64,000 nt of DNA from Lederbergia graminis (GCF_042655485.1 NZ_JBHSMC010000027.1:1-64000); one strand, 5' to 3'. Shown: positions 25,056 to 34,583, numbered from the stretch's first letter. Notes: generated by a model from the sequence alone, not told the origin. Numbers and translations are program-made.

Positions 25056-25937
25056 TCACTCTCTTCGTCTTCCTCTTCTTACGATGAAATAAATAAGACC
25101 TCCGATTAGTATGAGCGCAAGAAAAACCGGAATATTTCCTATTAAAAATACCACCATTGCCGATGAAGCAGTTAAGAGGAAATTCATACTATCGGCAAAT
25201 TGTTTTTTCGTCTTATCCCATGTATTTAATTTACTTTTATCAATGTCTGGAATAATTACAGCGCTCTCATACATGTTAATATTCACAGTAGAAAAAGAAA
25301 CTTGATTGTCTATATACTTCATCTGTCCTTTTAAAACTTCAATCTCTTCTTGTACTTTCGATAAGTCACTAGAGATCTTCAATAAATCTTCCGTTTTCGT
25401 TGCCTTTTCCATAAATTCGAGTAATCTCTCTTCTACAACTAGTTTTGATTTCAATCTCGAGTCTAAGTCAATATACTGCTCTGTCACATCCTGCCCAGTT
25501 ACACTACGATTAAGGACATCTGCAACTTCCCCTTCTGCCGCTGTTAAAAATTGTTGGAAATACTCCTCGGGTATACGTACGATGAGATTCGCACTTTTCG
25601 CAGTATCATCTTCGCGGTACACATTAGATTCAACAATATATCCTCCAAGATCCTTTACTTTCTTCTCTATTTTTTGCTGCGTTTTTTCCAAATCTACAAC
25701 ATTCACTTCCAGCCGAGCTCTGTGGATAATCATCCTATCCTCTTGTTGCATCTCTACTTTTTTCGACTCACGAGCTTGCTCTTCTGCTGCATCATAGTCG
25801 GCAGCAATACTTGACTCTGCGTTATCATTAGTACCTGCATAGTCGCCCCTAGACGACTCCATTTTTGCATCATGTTGTCGAGCACTACACGCAGCTAAAA
25901 TAACAACTAATAATATGATGGAAAGCTTTTTTGTCAT
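25056..25937 (-). CDS. DUF4349 lipoprotein
   Basis: A 293-residue membrane-attached protein: lipobox LAAC (Cys17), a hydrophilic Glu/Asp-rich linker, the DUF4349 domain (MIIHRARLEVNVVDL ... GGYIVESNVYRED ... ANLIVRIPEEYF, then a long coiled coil TEDLLKISSDLSKVQEEIEVLKGQ), a C-terminal helix (about 265-287) and an RRGRRRE end. So it is anchored at both ends and exposed outside. Function is not established; some family members are linked to envelope stress. AGGTGA precedes the ATG. Not seen in the B. subtilis locus to my knowledge. Confidence 0.85.
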   Translation of the reverse strand: MTKKLSIILLVVILAACSARQHDAKMESSRGDYAGTNDNAESSIAADYDAAEEQARESKKVEMQQEDRMIIHRARLEVNVVDLEKTQQKIEKKVKDLGGYIVESNVYREDDTAKSANLIVRIPEEYFQQFLTAAEGEVADVLNRSVTGQDVTEQYIDLDSRLKSKLVVEERLLEFMEKATKTEDLLKISSDLSKVQEEIEVLKGQMKYIDNQVSFSTVNINMYESAVIIPDIDKSKLNTWDKTKKQFADSMNFLLTASSAMVVFLIGNIPVFLALILIGGLIYFIVRRGRRRE

Positions 25938-26129
25938 TCAATCACCTCATGCTATTTTAGATAAAGACGATTGTCGTAAAAAAAAGTTACACTTTGGATA
26001 CATTTCTTTAGAAAACTGCTTTTAATTGAAAATTGGGACTGTGCTTTTGTGGAGTTTTACGATTCTTTTTGAAGATGGAGGCGATTTATTGGTGTCTTTT
26101 TTCACGTAGGGGAAAGTTATTTTATTCTT

Positions 26130-26846
26130 TGTTTCGCTTTTGGTCGTTGAGCTGCTTCTTTTCGATGCTAGACCTTTTCTTTTAGCCGCTCGAGCCTTTC
26201 TATTGAACGCTCAGCACTTCCTTTTGTATGCTCAGATACTTCTTTTGTAAGCTGTGTTTTCTTTTCGCCGGTGGGCACCTCCTTTTCAACGCTCAGGCCT
26301 TTCTTTTAGTCACTGGCTCCTTTTTATTGAACGCTCAGCACTTCCTTTTGTATGCTCAGATACTTCTTTTGTAAGCTGCATTTTCTTTTCGCCGATGGAT
26401 GCCTTCTTTTCAACGCTCAACCCTTGCTTTTCGACACTCGATCCGTTTTATTAAACGCTCAGTACTTCCTTTTGTATGCTTAGGCATCTCTTTTGTGAGC
26501 TGCATTTTCTTTTCGCTGATGGATGCCTTCTTTTCAACGCTCAACCCTTGCTTTTCGACGCTCGTTCCGTTTTATTGAACGCTCAGCATTTCCTTTTGTA
26601 TGCTCAGACATCTCTTTTGTGAGCTGCATTTTCTTTTCGTCGATGAACGCCTCCTTTTCAACGCTCAACCCTTGCTTTTAGCCGCTCGCGACTTTTTATT
26701 GAACGCTCAGCATCGCCTTTTGGCTGCTCAAGCATCTCTTTTGTGAGCTGCATTTTCTTTTCGCCGATGCGCGCCTTCTTTTCAACGCTCGCCCCTTGCT
26801 TTTCGACGCTTTCTCCGTTTTATTGAACGCTCAGTCTCTTCTTTTA
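26130..26846 (+). repeat. Array C: 124-bp higher-order repeat made of ~20.7-bp subunits
   Basis: The marker ATTGAACGCTCAG (or a one-base variant) occurs at 26202, 26326, 26450, 26574, 26698 and 26822, exactly 124 bp apart. Each 124-bp block has six diverged subunits of the form CTTTT-N5-GCTC-N8, about 20.7 bp each (for example CTTTTCAACGCTCA, CTTTTCGACGCTCG, CTTTTGTGAGCTGC). It lies between the murAA terminator and the DUF4349 gene. No gene or promoter seen inside; 25938-26130 is also empty. Confidence 0.93.
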
Positions 26847-26934
26847 TCCTCTACGTATTTTTTGAACAGGTGAACGAATGGTACCGTCATATGAATCGCA
26901 TTCTTGAGCGGATATCGATTTCCAAACCAAAAAA

Positions 26935-26967
26935 GGTTATCCTCCAGTACGTATACTGTGGATAACC
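26935..26967 (-). terminator. Terminator of murAA
   Basis: GGTTATCC (26935-26942) pairs with GGATAACC (26960-26967), with an inner CAGTA/TACTG stem; the minus strand continues TTTTTTGG. Confidence 0.9.
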
Positions 26968-26975
26968 TATTGTTT

Positions 26976-28280
26976 TCAATTATTAAGTTTAAGATTAAGT
27001 TCTTGTTGTGTTACTTCTTCTACTTCATCATTATAACGTTCGATGTCTGCACCAAGTGCTTTTAGTTTTAGATGGAAGTTTAGGTAGCCACGGTCAAGAT
27101 GTTTTAGTTCTGTAACACGTGTGTATCCATCTGCTTTTAAACCTGCAATGATTAATGCTGCAGCTGCACGCAAGTCGGTTGCAGTTACTTCTGCACCTTG
27201 CAATTTAGCTGGACCGCTAATAATGACAGAGCGTCCTTCGATTTTGATGTCGGAATTCATTCTTCTGAATTCTTCGGCATGCATATACCTGTTTTCAAAA
27301 ACTGTTTCTGTAATTACACTCGTTCCTTCTGCACAGACAAGTAAGGCCATCATTTGTGATTGCATGTCTGTAGGAAATCCTGGATGCGGCATTGTTTTAA
27401 TATCTACCGCTTTGAGCCGATCTGGCCCAATAACACGAATACCATTGCTTTCTTCAAGAACTGTTACATTCATCTCTTCTAGCTTAGATATGACGGATGA
27501 CAAATGTTCCGGGACTGCTCCTTGTACTAGTACATTTCCACCAGTTATTGCAGCTGCAACCATGAATGTTCCAGCTTCAATTCTGTCAGGAATAATTGTA
27601 TGGTCAGCGCCATATAATTTCTCAACACCAGCAATTCGGATTGTTCCAGTACCAGCGCCTCTTACTTGTGCACCCATACTATTTAAATAATTAGCTAAGT
27701 CAACGATTTCTGGTTCTTTCGCACAGTTCTCAATGACAGTGTATCCTTCAGCCAGAACAGCAGCCATCATGATGTTCTGGGTTGCACCAACACTTGGGAA
27801 GTCTAAATAGATTTTGGCACCTTTTAATTTATCTGCCGTAGCTTCAATGAAGCCATTTTCTACTCTAACTGTAGCTCCCATTGCCTCAAAGCCTTTTAAA
27901 TGAAGGTCAATTGGACGTGAACCAATTGCGCAACCACCAGGTAACGCAACACGTGCTTTCCCTTGTCTTGCAAGAAGCGAACCCATTACAAGAACAGATG
28001 CCCTCATCTTGCGGACGTATTCAAATGGCGCCTCAATGTTTAGTTCCTCTGATGCATCCACAACTACTGTCTTATTCTCAAAATCCACCTTAGCATTTAA
28101 ATGGCGAAGTACTTCATTAATCGTATATACATCAGAGAGTGTTGGTACATCTCGAATAATACTTTTTCCTTCACTAGCTAACAATGATGCAGCGATCACA
28201 GGCAATACAGCATTCTTTGCTCCCTCAACTTTTACAGTGCCGTTAAGCCTTTTTCCGCCGCGGACGATGATTTTTTCCAA
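26976..28280 (-). CDS. murAA: UDP-N-acetylglucosamine 1-carboxyvinyltransferase MurAA
   Basis: Transfers enolpyruvate from PEP to UDP-GlcNAc, the first committed step of peptidoglycan synthesis and the fosfomycin target. The 434-residue protein has Lys22 in GAKNAVLP and the catalytic Cys117 in PGGCAIGSRPID. It starts at TTG (28280) with GGAGGGG seven bases before. Position between ywmB and spoIID matches B. subtilis murAA. A second copy (murAB) is at 60617-61903; low-GC Gram-positives often carry both. Confidence 0.96.
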   Translation of the reverse strand: MEKIIVRGGKRLNGTVKVEGAKNAVLPVIAASLLASEGKSIIRDVPTLSDVYTINEVLRHLNAKVDFENKTVVVDASEELNIEAPFEYVRKMRASVLVMGSLLARQGKARVALPGGCAIGSRPIDLHLKGFEAMGATVRVENGFIEATADKLKGAKIYLDFPSVGATQNIMMAAVLAEGYTVIENCAKEPEIVDLANYLNSMGAQVRGAGTGTIRIAGVEKLYGADHTIIPDRIEAGTFMVAAAITGGNVLVQGAVPEHLSSVISKLEEMNVTVLEESNGIRVIGPDRLKAVDIKTMPHPGFPTDMQSQMMALLVCAEGTSVITETVFENRYMHAEEFRRMNSDIKIEGRSVIISGPAKLQGAEVTATDLRAAAALIIAGLKADGYTRVTELKHLDRGYLNFHLKLKALGADIERYNDEVEEVTQQELNLKLNN

Positions 28281-28312
28281 GTGTATTCCCCTCCGCGTCC
28301 GTATTCTTTATA

Positions 28313-29068
28313 TTAATATTCAATCGTTAAGATGGGTGTGCCGATCACATAAATTGTTCCTTTACCCATTTCCTTTTTCCTAAGCGCTAGTTGCATATTC
28401 ATTTCGTTATTTGTTAAAGATAATGTTTGGGAAAATAGAGTGGAATGCGCAGAAATGGACGCGAAATCCTCTTCTCTCAGTGATTCAATTTCTTTCGCTT
28501 GAAAAGAATGTAAGATTTCATCTAATGAGCCATTTAATATTTCATCTATTTCCTCATTGAATTCGCCTTTTATACAAGAGAACATGACTGGTTTTCCGTC
28601 AAAAAGGGATACATAGTTGTCATCCATTAATTGTGAAATCTGCTTTTCAACATTTGAATTCCAGCTTGTACCTTTTACCTCGTAAATAATATACGAAGTT
28701 TGTCTATTTATGTCAGTAAGATTGGTTGATAAAACTTTAATAATTTCGGTAAAAGCGCCATGATTGGCCGTACCAATAATAGATCTCGAATCTTCATCCA
28801 TCGAAGACTGCCAATCCATATGTGGATATTGCTTTTCCAGCTGTTGTTGTTTATCAGCCCATTCCTTCTCGGTTGTCAGATAGACAGATTCTCTTGCATA
28901 TAGAGACCATTCAATCATTGTTTCATCATACTTGTTCATTGCATCGATTAACTTGCTTATATCTGTATGATTTTGTTCAGCATTGGTGTTATTCCCATAA
29001 AAAACATAAATAAAACAAAACGTTGCTAAAATAATTGAACTAATAACAGTAATTTCTTTCCATCTCAT
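28313..29068 (-). CDS. ywmB: YwmB-family protein (TATA-box-binding-like fold)
   Basis: A 251-residue exported or membrane-anchored protein with one N-terminal hydrophobic helix (about residues 6-24). The family was named for a structural likeness to TATA-binding protein, but its role is unknown and this one is extracytoplasmic, so the name should not suggest transcription. Identified by position between ywzB and murAA and by overall features rather than by motif. A hydrophobic GTIYVIGTPILTIEY ends the protein. It lies 32 bases before the murAA start and may share its transcript. Confidence 0.78.
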   Translation of the reverse strand: MRWKEITVISSIILATFCFIYVFYGNNTNAEQNHTDISKLIDAMNKYDETMIEWSLYARESVYLTTEKEWADKQQQLEKQYPHMDWQSSMDEDSRSIIGTANHGAFTEIIKVLSTNLTDINRQTSYIIYEVKGTSWNSNVEKQISQLMDDNYVSLFDGKPVMFSCIKGEFNEEIDEILNGSLDEILHSFQAKEIESLREEDFASISAHSTLFSQTLSLTNNEMNMQLALRKKEMGKGTIYVIGTPILTIEY

Positions 29069-29251
29069 GTCCTCTCCCCCTTAGTTACATTATTGCCACT
29101 ACGGGGAAAGACATACTTAAAGATTACATGTTATGTTAGACTATTTCTGCGCACCTGAGTCGACAGGATTCGTCACATCTTTTCAATTTTATACAATTAT
29201 GATGAAAAAAGAAACAGGGAAAAAGTCCCGAAATTGACCTTTATTTCCTAT

Positions 29252-29485
29252 TTAAAAAAGTAATTCAATTTGCCTGGACCAATATAAATAATCTAGAAAG
29301 AAATTGCTGACAGATGATCCAATAACAATGGTAAGAAGGATGTATAATAGCCTAGCTTGGAATACGCGATTCCCTCTTAATAATTTATCAAAGTGTAAGG
29401 CTTGAAGTGCATAGAAAGTAATTCCTATGAAGACTAGATGAGAGAGGATATTGAGTATTGCTTGTTGTCCTAAATTTTCTAGCAT
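29252..29485 (-). CDS. ywzB: DUF1146 small membrane protein YwzB
   Basis: A 77-residue protein with two membrane helices (about 9-28 and 46-66) and a conserved YALQALHFDKLLRG loop between, typical of the DUF1146 family found right after the atp operon. The start is ATG 29485 after AGGAGG; a longer reading starting at 29524 has no ribosome site. Function unknown; the constant link to atp suggests a membrane or energy role (inferred). Confidence 0.85.
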   Translation of the reverse strand: MLENLGQQAILNILSHLVFIGITFYALQALHFDKLLRGNRVFQARLLYILLTIVIGSSVSNFFLDYLYWSRQIELLF

Positions 29486-29533
29486 AATTAGCCTCCTGTA
29501 AGAATTTAGCTTAATCAGTAGCATAAAACAAGT

Positions 29534-29566
29534 AACACCTTCTGACCTTGTCGTTCAGAAGGTGTT
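29534..29566 (-). terminator. Terminator of the atp operon
   Basis: AACACCTTCTGA (29534-29545) pairs perfectly with TCAGAAGGTGTT (29555-29566). The minus strand continues ACTTGTTTT, a modest T tract. It lies about 80 bases after the atpC stop. Confidence 0.8.
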
Positions 29567-29646
29567 TTAAATGTATATGTTTAGCAGAATATCCATCGAC
29601 TCGTCCATTTCTACCCAAGGGTCGATGAATAGGTACTTCTGCTTTT

Positions 29647-30048
29647 TTAACTGTGTTTATATACGTCGATTCGATTCATGGCCCGTTTTAGTGCCAGTTG
29701 CGCACGTTTGGCATCGATGTCGTCTTGTGCTCCTTGCAGTCGGCTTTCAGCTCGTTTTCTTGCTTCTTCCGCTCTCGCAATATCGATGCTTTCTGCTCTT
29801 TCAGCTGTTTGTGCAAGAATCGTTACTTTATCTGGTTGAACTTCTAAAAATCCACCATTAATCGCAACATATTCTGTTTTACTACCGACATTAATGCGTG
29901 CGGCAGCAATTTGAAGTGGAGCAACCATCGGAACGTGTCCTGCTAAAATTCCGATTTCGCCTAACTCAGTTTTTGTGCTAATCATTTCCACTTCTGAGTC
30001 AAAAACCGGACCGTTGGGAGTAACAATACTTACATGAAATGTTTTCAT
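29647..30048 (-). CDS. atpC: ATP synthase F1 epsilon subunit
   Basis: Central-stalk subunit that couples and inhibits the rotor. 133 residues: N-terminal beta-barrel (MKTFHVSIVTPNGPVFD ... GEIGILAGHVPMVAPLQ) and a C-terminal helical hairpin (RAEEARKRAESRLQGAQDDID). Last gene of the operon, 25 bases after atpD. Normal length. Confidence 0.97.
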   Translation of the reverse strand: MKTFHVSIVTPNGPVFDSEVEMISTKTELGEIGILAGHVPMVAPLQIAAARINVGSKTEYVAINGGFLEVQPDKVTILAQTAERAESIDIARAEEARKRAESRLQGAQDDIDAKRAQLALKRAMNRIDVYKHS

Positions 30049-30073
30049 AAATTACAAACCCTCCTGGTCCAAA

Positions 30074-31495
30074 TTATACTTCTACGCCCATTTCTTGTGC
30101 TTTCTTGATGGCATCATCAATTGTACCTACAAGACGGAAAGCATCCTCTGGTAAATGATCGTATTTACCTTCTAATAATTCTTTGAAGCCTTTAACAGTT
30201 TCTTGAACAGGTACATAAGATCCTGGTTGACCAGTAAACTGTTCTGCAACGTGGAAGTTTTGTGATAGGAAGAATTGGATACGACGAGCACGGCCAACAA
30301 TTAGCTTATCCTCATCAGATAATTCATCCATACCTAGAATTGCAATGATATCTTGTAATTCTTTATAACGTTGCAATGTTTGCTGTACATTACGAGCTAC
30401 TTCATAGTGCTCTTCCCCAACGATTTCAGGTGAAAGTGCTCTAGATGTAGACGCTAATGGATCCACCGCAGGATAGATACCCATCTCAGAAAGTTTACGC
30501 TCTAGGTTTGTTGTTGCATCCAAGTGAGCGAAAGTTGTTGCTGGAGCTGGGTCAGTATAGTCATCCGCTGGTACATAAATCGCTTGAATAGATGTTACGG
30601 ATCCAACGTTTGTAGATGTAATACGCTCTTGCAATTGACCCATTTCTGTAGCAAGTGTTGGTTGGTATCCAACCGCTGATGGCATACGACCTAATAGGGC
30701 AGAAACCTCAGAACCTGCTTGTGTAAAACGGAAAATGTTATCGATGAAGAATAGAACGTCTTGTCCTTGTTCATCACGGAAATATTCCGCCATTGTAAGA
30801 CCTGTAAGAGCAACACGCATACGTGCACCAGGTGGTTCGTTCATCTGACCGAATACCATCGCTGTTTTGTTAATAACTCCAGAGTCTTTCATTTCATAGT
30901 AAAGGTCATTACCTTCACGTGTACGTTCTCCAACACCAGCGAACACGGAAATACCACCATGCTCTTGTGCGATGTTGTTAATAAGTTCTTGGATTAATAC
31001 GGTTTTACCAACACCGGCACCACCGAACAAACCAATCTTACCACCCTTAATGTAAGGTGCTAATAAGTCAACAACTTTAATTCCAGTTTCGAGAATTTCT
31101 ACGTCTGTAGAAAGTTGCTCGAATTTAGGTGCTTCACGGTGAATTGGATCACGGCGTACACCTGCTTCAATTTTTTCATCGAGGTCAATGTTATCACCAA
31201 GTACGTTGAATACACGTCCTAGTGTTACATCACCTACTGGAACGGAAATTGGTCCACCTGTATCGATAACATCCATTCCGCGTTGAACACCATCAGTTGA
31301 TGCCATCGCAATTGTACGAACAGTATCATCGCCAAGATGAAGGGCAACTTCCAATGTCAAGTCTATATTTACTTCTGATGCTGTTTTCGCAGCATAAGTA
31401 ACTTTTAATGCGTTATAAATTTCAGGGAGTTGGCCATTAGGAAACTTTACGTCTACGACCGGTCCTGTTACTTGTAGAACTTGTCCTTTGTTCAT
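30074..31495 (-). CDS. atpD: ATP synthase F1 beta subunit
   Basis: Catalytic subunit of F1. 473 residues with Walker A GGAGVGKT (about 152-159), GERTREGNDLY with the catalytic Glu, and the DELSD loop (DELSDEDK) near the C-terminus. Two adjacent ATGs (31498, 31495) share AGGAGGGG; I choose 31495, which gives MNKGQVLQVTGPVVDV in line with known AtpD. The space before it (31499-31757) is unusually long and holds a structured repeat. Confidence 0.97.
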   Translation of the reverse strand: MNKGQVLQVTGPVVDVKFPNGQLPEIYNALKVTYAAKTASEVNIDLTLEVALHLGDDTVRTIAMASTDGVQRGMDVIDTGGPISVPVGDVTLGRVFNVLGDNIDLDEKIEAGVRRDPIHREAPKFEQLSTDVEILETGIKVVDLLAPYIKGGKIGLFGGAGVGKTVLIQELINNIAQEHGGISVFAGVGERTREGNDLYYEMKDSGVINKTAMVFGQMNEPPGARMRVALTGLTMAEYFRDEQGQDVLFFIDNIFRFTQAGSEVSALLGRMPSAVGYQPTLATEMGQLQERITSTNVGSVTSIQAIYVPADDYTDPAPATTFAHLDATTNLERKLSEMGIYPAVDPLASTSRALSPEIVGEEHYEVARNVQQTLQRYKELQDIIAILGMDELSDEDKLIVGRARRIQFFLSQNFHVAEQFTGQPGSYVPVQETVKGFKELLEGKYDHLPEDAFRLVGTIDDAIKKAQEMGVEV

Positions 31496-31533
31496 CATTT
31501 CCCCTCCTAGCTGGGTTATGTCTTACTTTTTAT

Positions 31534-31716
31534 AAAAGCGAAAGGCGCTTGCGACGGAAGGAAGGCTAAGGTCACAACATCCTGTTGTAACGCCTTCCTG
31601 ACCCGCATCGTGCGGGCCCGCGACAAGCAAATGTTCTGATCTAAAGAAAGGCGTTTTTTGCCTTTCAGTGAGTCAGGTGATTTGAACTCGTGCAGATGGC
31701 TTCTTGAGCTAGAAAG
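31534..31716 (-). repeat. Structured repeat in the atpG-atpD gap (minus-strand orientation)
   Basis: Read on the minus strand: CTAGCTCAAG...CGAGTTCAAATCACCT, a stem GAAAGGC/GCCTTTC, then AGAACATTTGCTTGTCGC, and it ends GCGCCTTTCGCTTTTAT. Same family as 58385-58508 and 62182-62345, which are on the other strand. Extra hairpins in this copy are CCCGC/GCGGG and ACAACA/TGTTGT. It lies inside the atp transcript. Confidence 0.75.
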
Positions 31717-31757
31717 AACGAATATCCGTTCAAAAGTTAGCTCATTCGACTGCATTT

Positions 31758-32618
31758 CTATTCTAGAGCTGCAACTCCACCGACGATTTCGGTGATTTCT
31801 TGCGTGATTTTCGCTTGTCGCGCTCTGTTAAATGATAATGTTAATGAATCGATAAGCTCGAAAGCATTATCTGTAGCAGTTTTCATCGCAGTCATACTTG
31901 ATGCGTGCTCACTTGCTTTTGCATCAAGAAGTGCCCCGTATATTAAGCTCTCTGCATACTGTGGAAGTAATACTTCTAAAATTGCATCTGCAGATGGCTC
32001 ATATTCATAAGTCAAATTCGATGCTGCTGAAGAGTCAAGATCTGTAAGTGGTAAAATCTTTTTCTCCGTTACCTCTTGAGATATGGCACTTACGTAATGG
32101 TTGTAATACATATAAAGTTCATCATATGTACCATCTGTAAACATGCCAGTCGCTTTACTTGTAATTTCCATAATATCTGTAAAGCTTGGTTGGTCTGGTA
32201 GTCCATTGATTTCAAGTACAACGTTCATTTCTCTTTTTAGGAAGAAATCTCTCCCTACTTTTCCGATTGCGATAATCGCATAATCGTCCTTAGATTGGTG
32301 ACGTTCTTGAATCTTATTATACACAGCACGAAGGATACTGCTGTTGTATGGACCAACTAGACCACGGTCAGCTGTAATTACGATATAGCCAGTTCTTTTT
32401 ACTGGTCTGGATACAAGCATAGGATGTTCGGCGTCTTGACTACCAGCTGCAATACTTGCGACTACTTCTTGGATTTTATCCATATATGGTACGAATGCTT
32501 TTGCGTTCATTTCTGCTCTGTTCAGTTTTGCAGCAGAAACCATTTGCATCGCTTTTGTAATTTGGCTTGTTTTTTTCGTCGAGTTGATGCGAGATTGTAT
32601 ATCCCTTAAGGATGCCAC
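31758..32618 (-). CDS. atpG: ATP synthase F1 gamma subunit
   Basis: Rotating central shaft of F1. 286 residues; N-terminal MASLRDIQSRINSTKKTSQITKAMQMV and C-terminal NRARQAKITQEITEIVGGVAAL are the coiled-coil halves that enter the alpha-beta ring. Flanked on both sides by repeat-filled gaps (259-262 bp to atpD, 394 bp to atpA) that are normally short in this operon. Confidence 0.97.
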   Translation of the reverse strand: MASLRDIQSRINSTKKTSQITKAMQMVSAAKLNRAEMNAKAFVPYMDKIQEVVASIAAGSQDAEHPMLVSRPVKRTGYIVITADRGLVGPYNSSILRAVYNKIQERHQSKDDYAIIAIGKVGRDFFLKREMNVVLEINGLPDQPSFTDIMEITSKATGMFTDGTYDELYMYYNHYVSAISQEVTEKKILPLTDLDSSAASNLTYEYEPSADAILEVLLPQYAESLIYGALLDAKASEHASSMTAMKTATDNAFELIDSLTLSFNRARQAKITQEITEIVGGVAALE

Positions 32619-32685
32619 TAATTCTCACCACCCTTTTATCAAAAGTTTGGTATAGCTTTGCCTCAGACCACAAGATTAGCATAAC

Positions 32686-32965
32686 TTGATTTCCGCTGCG
32701 GACACTCGCTTTCCGCGGGTGGGTCGGTGAGCCTCCTCGGCGCCAAGCGCCTGTCTAGCTTCGGCTCCTAGCGGCTAGCGAACGATCCTCTCCTTCCCCT
32801 ACGATAAGTCAACATCGGCTCGTTCCTCTCCGTGTTTCCTTTATCTCAGTTCAGGAGAGTCTCCCGTTCGTACGCCGCTAAACAGTCGCCTCCGCTTTTC
32901 TTACTCCGGGGCTCACCCTGACCCGTTCCTCCCGCAGGAGTCTCGTGTCCTTCGCTCCAATCAAA
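32686..32965. repeat. Hairpin repeat in the atpA-atpG gap, split by another repeat
   Basis: The ends TTGATTTCCGCTGCGG (32686) and CTTCGCTCCAATCAA (32965) and the segments CGCTTTCCGCGGGTGGGTCG and CCCGCAGGAGTCTCGTG match the family seen at 11958-12093. The centre (about 32750-32902) is a different repeat, so this is a nested insertion between two essential genes of one operon. Confidence 0.75.
32750..32902. repeat. Inner repeat (CTGTCTAGCTTCGGCTCCTAG...CGCTTTTCTT) nested in 32686-32965
   Basis: Starts CTGTCTAGCTTCGGCTCC and ends CAGTCGCCTCCGCTTTTCTT, the edges of the same family as 58385-58508 and 62182-62345. The outer repeat resumes directly after it. Boundaries are judged by eye to within about 10 bases. 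Confidence 0.6.
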
Positions 32966-33012
32966 TAGATGAATAAATGATCTCGAGCAAATTCTTTAAG
33001 TTATATCAATTA

Positions 33013-34521
33013 TTATTCGCTTTTAACGAATGTGTTTTTGAATGTGTTGAGTGCGTCTGCCATTTTTTCGTCAGCAGGTAGTTTGCCTGTTGTGCGAATT
33101 TCTTCTAGTAGTTCTGCACGGTTGTGGTCAAGCCAGCTGTATAGTCCATCTTCGAAGCGAAGGATGTCTGATACAGGGATATCGTCTAGGAAGCCTCTAG
33201 TTAATGCATATAAAATCATAACTTGCTTCTCAACTTTGATTGGCTTGTTTAGATCTTGCTTCAATACCTCTACAGTACGTTGACCACGGTTTAATTTCGC
33301 TTGTGTTGCTTTATCAAGGTCAGAACCAAACTGAGCAAATGATTCCAATTCACGGAATGATGCTAAGTCAAGACGAAGCGTACCGGCAACTGATTTCATT
33401 GCTTTAATTTGTGCTGATCCTCCAACACGGGATACGGATAAACCTGCGTTAATCGCTGGGCGAACCCCAGAGAAGAATAGGTCAGATTGCAAGAAAATTT
33501 GTCCATCTGTGATGGAAATTACGTTTGTTGGGATATAAGCAGAGATATCGCCAGCTTGTGTCTCAACAAATGGTAGAGCAGTTAAAGAACCGCCACCTTT
33601 TGCATCACTAAGCTTCGCAGCACGTTCCAATAGACGGGAGTGTAAGTAGAAAACATCCCCTGGATATGCTTCACGACCTGGAGGACGGCGAAGTAGTAAG
33701 GAAAGCTCACGATATGCAGCAGCTTGCTTAGATAAATCATCATATACAACTAGTACGTGTTTACCGTTGTACATGAATTCTTCACCCATCGTAACACCTG
33801 CATATGGTGCTAAGTATAAAAGTGGTGCTGGTTGTGATGCAGATGCAGTCACAACAATTGTGTAATCAAGTGCACCATGTTTACGTAATGTTTCAACTGC
33901 ACCACGAACAGTAGATTCTTTTTGACCAATCGCAACGTACACACAAATCATGTTTTGATCACGTTGGTTCAAGATTGTATCGATAGCTACAGTTGTTTTA
34001 CCAGTTTGACGGTCTCCGATAATAAGCTCACGTTGACCACGACCAATCGGAACAAGCGCGTCAATCGCTTTGATACCTGTTTGTAGTGGTTCGTGTACTG
34101 ATTTACGGTCCATAACTCCTGGTGCTTCTGCTTCAATTGGACGTGTTTTTGTTGTATTAATTGGACCTAAACCATCTACTGGTTGTCCTAGTGAATTCAC
34201 GACGCGGCCAATTAGTTCTTCCCCAACTGGCACTTCCATAATACGGCCTGTACGGCGTACTTGGTCACCTTCACGAATATCTTTATATGGTCCTAGGATG
34301 ACGATACCAACATTACTTTCCTCTAGGTTTTGCGCCATACCCATAACACCATTTGAGAACTCAACTAGTTCTCCTGCCATGACATTGTCCAGTCCATAAG
34401 CGCGGGCGATACCGTCCCCGACTTGGATAACTGTACCAACATCCGTTACTTCCATATCAGCCTGATAATTCTCAATTTGCTTTTTTATCAGGGCGCTGAT
34501 TTCTTCAGCTTTGATGCTCAT
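33013..34521 (-). CDS. atpA: ATP synthase F1 alpha subunit
   Basis: Non-catalytic nucleotide-binding subunit of F1. 502 residues, the same as B. subtilis AtpA, with Walker A GDRQTGKT (about 169-176) and the family signature PAINAGLSVSRVGGSAQ. The start is ATG 34521 (MSIKAEEISA) with GAGGGGTG six bases upstream; the GTG three codons earlier overlaps that site. Sixty-two bases after atpH. Confidence 0.98.
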   Translation of the reverse strand: MSIKAEEISALIKKQIENYQADMEVTDVGTVIQVGDGIARAYGLDNVMAGELVEFSNGVMGMAQNLEESNVGIVILGPYKDIREGDQVRRTGRIMEVPVGEELIGRVVNSLGQPVDGLGPINTTKTRPIEAEAPGVMDRKSVHEPLQTGIKAIDALVPIGRGQRELIIGDRQTGKTTVAIDTILNQRDQNMICVYVAIGQKESTVRGAVETLRKHGALDYTIVVTASASQPAPLLYLAPYAGVTMGEEFMYNGKHVLVVYDDLSKQAAAYRELSLLLRRPPGREAYPGDVFYLHSRLLERAAKLSDAKGGGSLTALPFVETQAGDISAYIPTNVISITDGQIFLQSDLFFSGVRPAINAGLSVSRVGGSAQIKAMKSVAGTLRLDLASFRELESFAQFGSDLDKATQAKLNRGQRTVEVLKQDLNKPIKVEKQVMILYALTRGFLDDIPVSDILRFEDGLYSWLDHNRAELLEEIRTTGKLPADEKMADALNTFKNTFVKSE

Positions 34522-34583
34522 GAATTTCACCCCTCGTTAATCAAGTCAATTAATCAATTACGTCTCTACGTAATTGCGCTATT

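Noticed and set aside
31516..31755. A 79-residue frame between atpG and atpD
   Set aside because: It falls on the structured repeat, has no recognisable domain, and related repeat copies do not keep the frame.
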